From Asaia sp003994335 (GTDB taxonomy: Bacteria > Pseudomonadota > Alphaproteobacteria > Acetobacterales > Acetobacteraceae): 64,000 nucleotides of DNA. The stretch spans positions 368,598-432,597 of the forward strand of contig NZ_JBBCOR010000002.1 in assembly GCF_037151175.1 (NCBI RefSeq), given 5' to 3'. The first letter of the stretch is position 1, and every line of letters begins with the position of its first letter. The notes under the pieces are model-generated. The model saw only the letters and a list, made by a program, of their open reading frames with translations. It had not been told where the DNA came from and made no database searches. The translations under genes were made by a program, and so were the position numbers. Shown one piece after another: positions 61,987-64,000 of the stretch.

Positions 61987-64000
61987 TTACCCGAGATACT
62001 TTCGGATGAGGCGCCGGATTTCGCGTCCATTCGCAGGCGAGAGCATATCGAAATGGTCCATATCGGTCTCGATGACCTCGAAAGCACTGCACACGAAGGG
62101 CTTCCAGAGTTTGTTCGGCAAGTCTCCATGACTGGGTAATGACTGTCTCGACTGCACAAACACGCAATCGGCCTGCACGGGCCGAGGATTGTGTCCAATC
62201 AGGAGTGCAACGCAATTTTGATAGACATTATTCACCCGAACCATAATCTCATGATCGATATTATCGAGACCATATCGCTTTGCGATATCAATAATCTCCG
62301 TGTCGGCGCGCGTACCCATCTCCCTCTTGTTGATCTCGCCGTAATACCCGTCAAGCATTATCAGATGGGCCACCTCCCGTCCTTGCGATTCTAGGGCTTC
62401 GCATATTGCATGTGCGGCGACGGCGCCGAACGACCAGCCCAAGATATAGTAGGGACCACTCGGCTGCTTGCTTGTGATTTGATCGACATAATCCGCTACC
62501 AGCTCCATCATGGTCGCGGGAAGACACTCGCCGTCTTCAAGACCGCGGGCCTGGATAGCGTAGATGGCCCTGTGCTCACATTTATCACCGACTTTATCGT
62601 CGACGAGATTCCGGAATGGCCAAACAAGTCCAGCGCCTCCGTGAATACAGAATAGGGGCTCTCGATCTCCTCCAGCCTTGATTAGGGTGAGGCTACCTCC
62701 GTCGATATTTTCGATTTTCTCCATGGCGGTAGCGAGTGCGCAGACGGTGGGGGCCTCGAAGATGATGCGTATGGGCAGGCTGACGGAGAAAATAGTGCGG
62801 ATCCGGCTGATGAGGCGCGTCGCCAGCAGGGAGTGACCGCCGAGATCGAAGAAGCTCGTATCGATATCCACGCTCTCGCGATCGAGAAGCTCGGCAAACA
62901 GCGAACACAGCACGGCCTCACGCGGCGTGCGGGGCGCGCGTCCGATCTGCACGGCCGTACAGTCCGGAACCGGCAAGGCCTTTCTGTCGAGCTTGCCATT
63001 CGTCGTCAGCGGCAGGGCATCGAGCGCGACAATGGCGCTCGGCACCATGTAGTCGGGCAGTTCATGCGCCAGCGTATTGCGCAGCGCAGCGCTGTCGGGA
63101 ACATGCCCCGGCTCCGGCACCACATAGGCAACCAGACGCGGATCGTCCTTCCTGTCCTCGCGCAGGATGACCGCCGCCGCACGCAGGCCGGGCTGTTCCT
63201 GCAGCCTTGTCTCGATCTCGCCCGGCTCCACACGAAAGCCGCGGATCTTGATCTGGTGATCGATACGCCCAAGGAAGAGAATGGTCCCATCAGGCTGGTA
63301 ACAGGCCAGATCGCCTGTGCGATAGAGCCTGCCACGACCATCCGCGCAGAAGGGATCGGCGATGAAGCGCTCCGCCGTCAGTTCGGGCTGGTTGAGATAG
63401 CCACGCGCCACACCATGACCGCCAATATGCAGCTCTCCTGATACACCGGGCGGCACGGGATGGCCCGCAGGATCGAGAATATAGAGCTGCGTATTCGCAA
63501 TCGGACGACCGATCGGCACAGAATGCAAACCCGTTATGTCACGCGGACACTCCCAGTGCGTGACATAAACAGTTGTTTCGGTCGGGCCGTAAATGTTGAT
63601 AACTGTGGACTGACTTACTTCATGAACACGCGTGATAACATCCGCACCGAGAGCTTCCCCCCCAAAAAACAGATATTGGAGAGAATTATTGAATTCCAGG
63701 CCAAAATCGATTTTGAATAGTGCCTGAGGAAGAAGCGTATGCGTGATTTTCTCGCGAATCATGAAATGCCAGAGTGTTTCGATGCTTTGTCGCTGCTCCT
63801 GGGTAATGAGACAAAGTTCTGCACCTGCGGTGAGCGCCATAACGATTTCGAATATGCTGGCATCGAAACTGCATGACGAGAACTGCAGAACACGGCTACG
63901 GCAGGTGGCGGCGAAATCACGCTTTTGCGCAACGTGCAAAGCCACGGCGTTGACATGCTCGACCGCAACCCCCTTTGGCTGCCCTGTGGAGCCGGAGGTG
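61987..64000 (-). CDS. NRPS, terminal module (adenylation-carrier-thioesterase), partial
   Basis: About 670 residues; the frame runs off the right edge. Near the edge is the A3 motif TSGSTGQPKGV. The adenylation domain follows with SFDASIFEI, NIYGPTETT, GELHIGG, YRTGDL, GRIDHQIKIRGFRVE and NGKLDRKAL. The carrier domain has DLGGHSLL, its Ser codon at 62,830-62,832. The thioesterase has ILGWSFGAV with the catalytic Ser, and DMDHFDML for His. This is the final module, which releases the peptide. From its residues I read a selectivity code near D-A-F-L-F-G-I-V-Y, hydrophobic, not assigned to an amino acid. Confidence 0.93.
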   Translation of the reverse strand, partial: TSGSTGQPKGVAVEHVNAVALHVAQKRDFAATCRSRVLQFSSCSFDASIFEIVMALTAGAELCLITQEQRQSIETLWHFMIREKITHTLLPQALFKIDFGLEFNNSLQYLFFGGEALGADVITRVHEVSQSTVINIYGPTETTVYVTHWECPRDITGLHSVPIGRPIANTQLYILDPAGHPVPPGVSGELHIGGHGVARGYLNQPELTAERFIADPFCADGRGRLYRTGDLACYQPDGTILFLGRIDHQIKIRGFRVEPGEIETRLQEQPGLRAAAVILREDRKDDPRLVAYVVPEPGHVPDSAALRNTLAHELPDYMVPSAIVALDALPLTTNGKLDRKALPVPDCTAVQIGRAPRTPREAVLCSLFAELLDRESVDIDTSFFDLGGHSLLATRLISRIRTIFSVSLPIRIIFEAPTVCALATAMEKIENIDGGSLTLIKAGGDREPLFCIHGGAGLVWPFRNLVDDKVGDKCEHRAIYAIQARGLEDGECLPATMMELVADYVDQITSKQPSGPYYILGWSFGAVAAHAICEALESQGREVAHLIMLDGYYGEINKREMGTRADTEIIDIAKRYGLDNIDHEIMVRVNNVYQNCVALLIGHNPRPVQADCVFVQSRQSLPSHGDLPNKLWKPFVCSAFEVIETDMDHFDMLSPANGREIRRLIRKYLG

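Noticed and set aside
1..64000. CRISPR array
   Set aside because: No series of regularly spaced direct repeats was seen; the only long repeats are the attachment sites and one hairpin.

Overview
The window looks like an Acetobacteraceae (acetic acid bacterium) chromosome. This rests on the gene families and their order, not on a marker gene, so the genus is open. Bases 1-20,157 are ordinary chromosome. Bases 20,158 to about 59,000 are two stacked genomic islands at a tRNA-Leu gene. A nonribosomal peptide locus runs off the right edge.

Chromosomal part (1-20,157): a molybdenum-cofactor group (fdhD end, nitrate-reductase-associated protein, mobA); an exported amidohydrolase with a small exported protein; class I fructose-bisphosphate aldolase; a two-gene polysaccharide ABC exporter; a lytic transglycosylase with SPOR domain; an exported 1-Cys peroxiredoxin; a protein made only of POTRA repeats; a POT peptide transporter; a CbpA-like co-chaperone followed by a 48-residue membrane microprotein; a DUF1656-HlyD-NodT efflux operon with no permease; and an importer-like operon whose ATPase has lost every catalytic motif.

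Island 1 (20,158-35,616) starts with a tyrosine integrase beside tRNA-Leu(UAA). It carries an HUH replication protein, MobC and a relaxase, so it looks like an integrative mobilizable element. Its cargo is three unknown envelope genes, a serine recombinase, an AT-rich stretch with a PIN-domain protein, and a three-gene operon I read as an ABC three-component (ABC-3C) conflict system: SERAC1-like alpha/beta hydrolase effector, small middle component and Rad50-like ATPase with a zinc hook. The ABC-3C operon is the best candidate for a poorly described system here.

Island 2 (35,617 to about 59,040) starts at a second copy of the tRNA 3' end and a second integrase, which is truncated beside a decayed IS5-type element. 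It holds a large divergent catabolic regulon: TonB receptor, M20 amidohydrolase, two polar-amino-acid ABC importers, two DHDPS-family lyases, a dihydropyrimidinase-like hydrolase, a FadR-type GntR regulator, and two versions of an opine-oxidase/D-hydroxyproline-dehydrogenase-type flavoenzyme, one split into three genes and one fused into a 978-residue chain. Two near-identical palindromes, one in the divergent promoter and one before the M20 gene, are likely GntR operators. A third integrase remnant marks the right side, followed by about 1 kb of decayed DNA with an 18-bp perfect hairpin.

Right end (59,969-64,000, minus strand): the last NRPS module (adenylation, carrier, thioesterase), a MATE exporter and a phosphopantetheinyl transferase, in nearly touching order. 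This is the end of a peptide biosynthesis operon.
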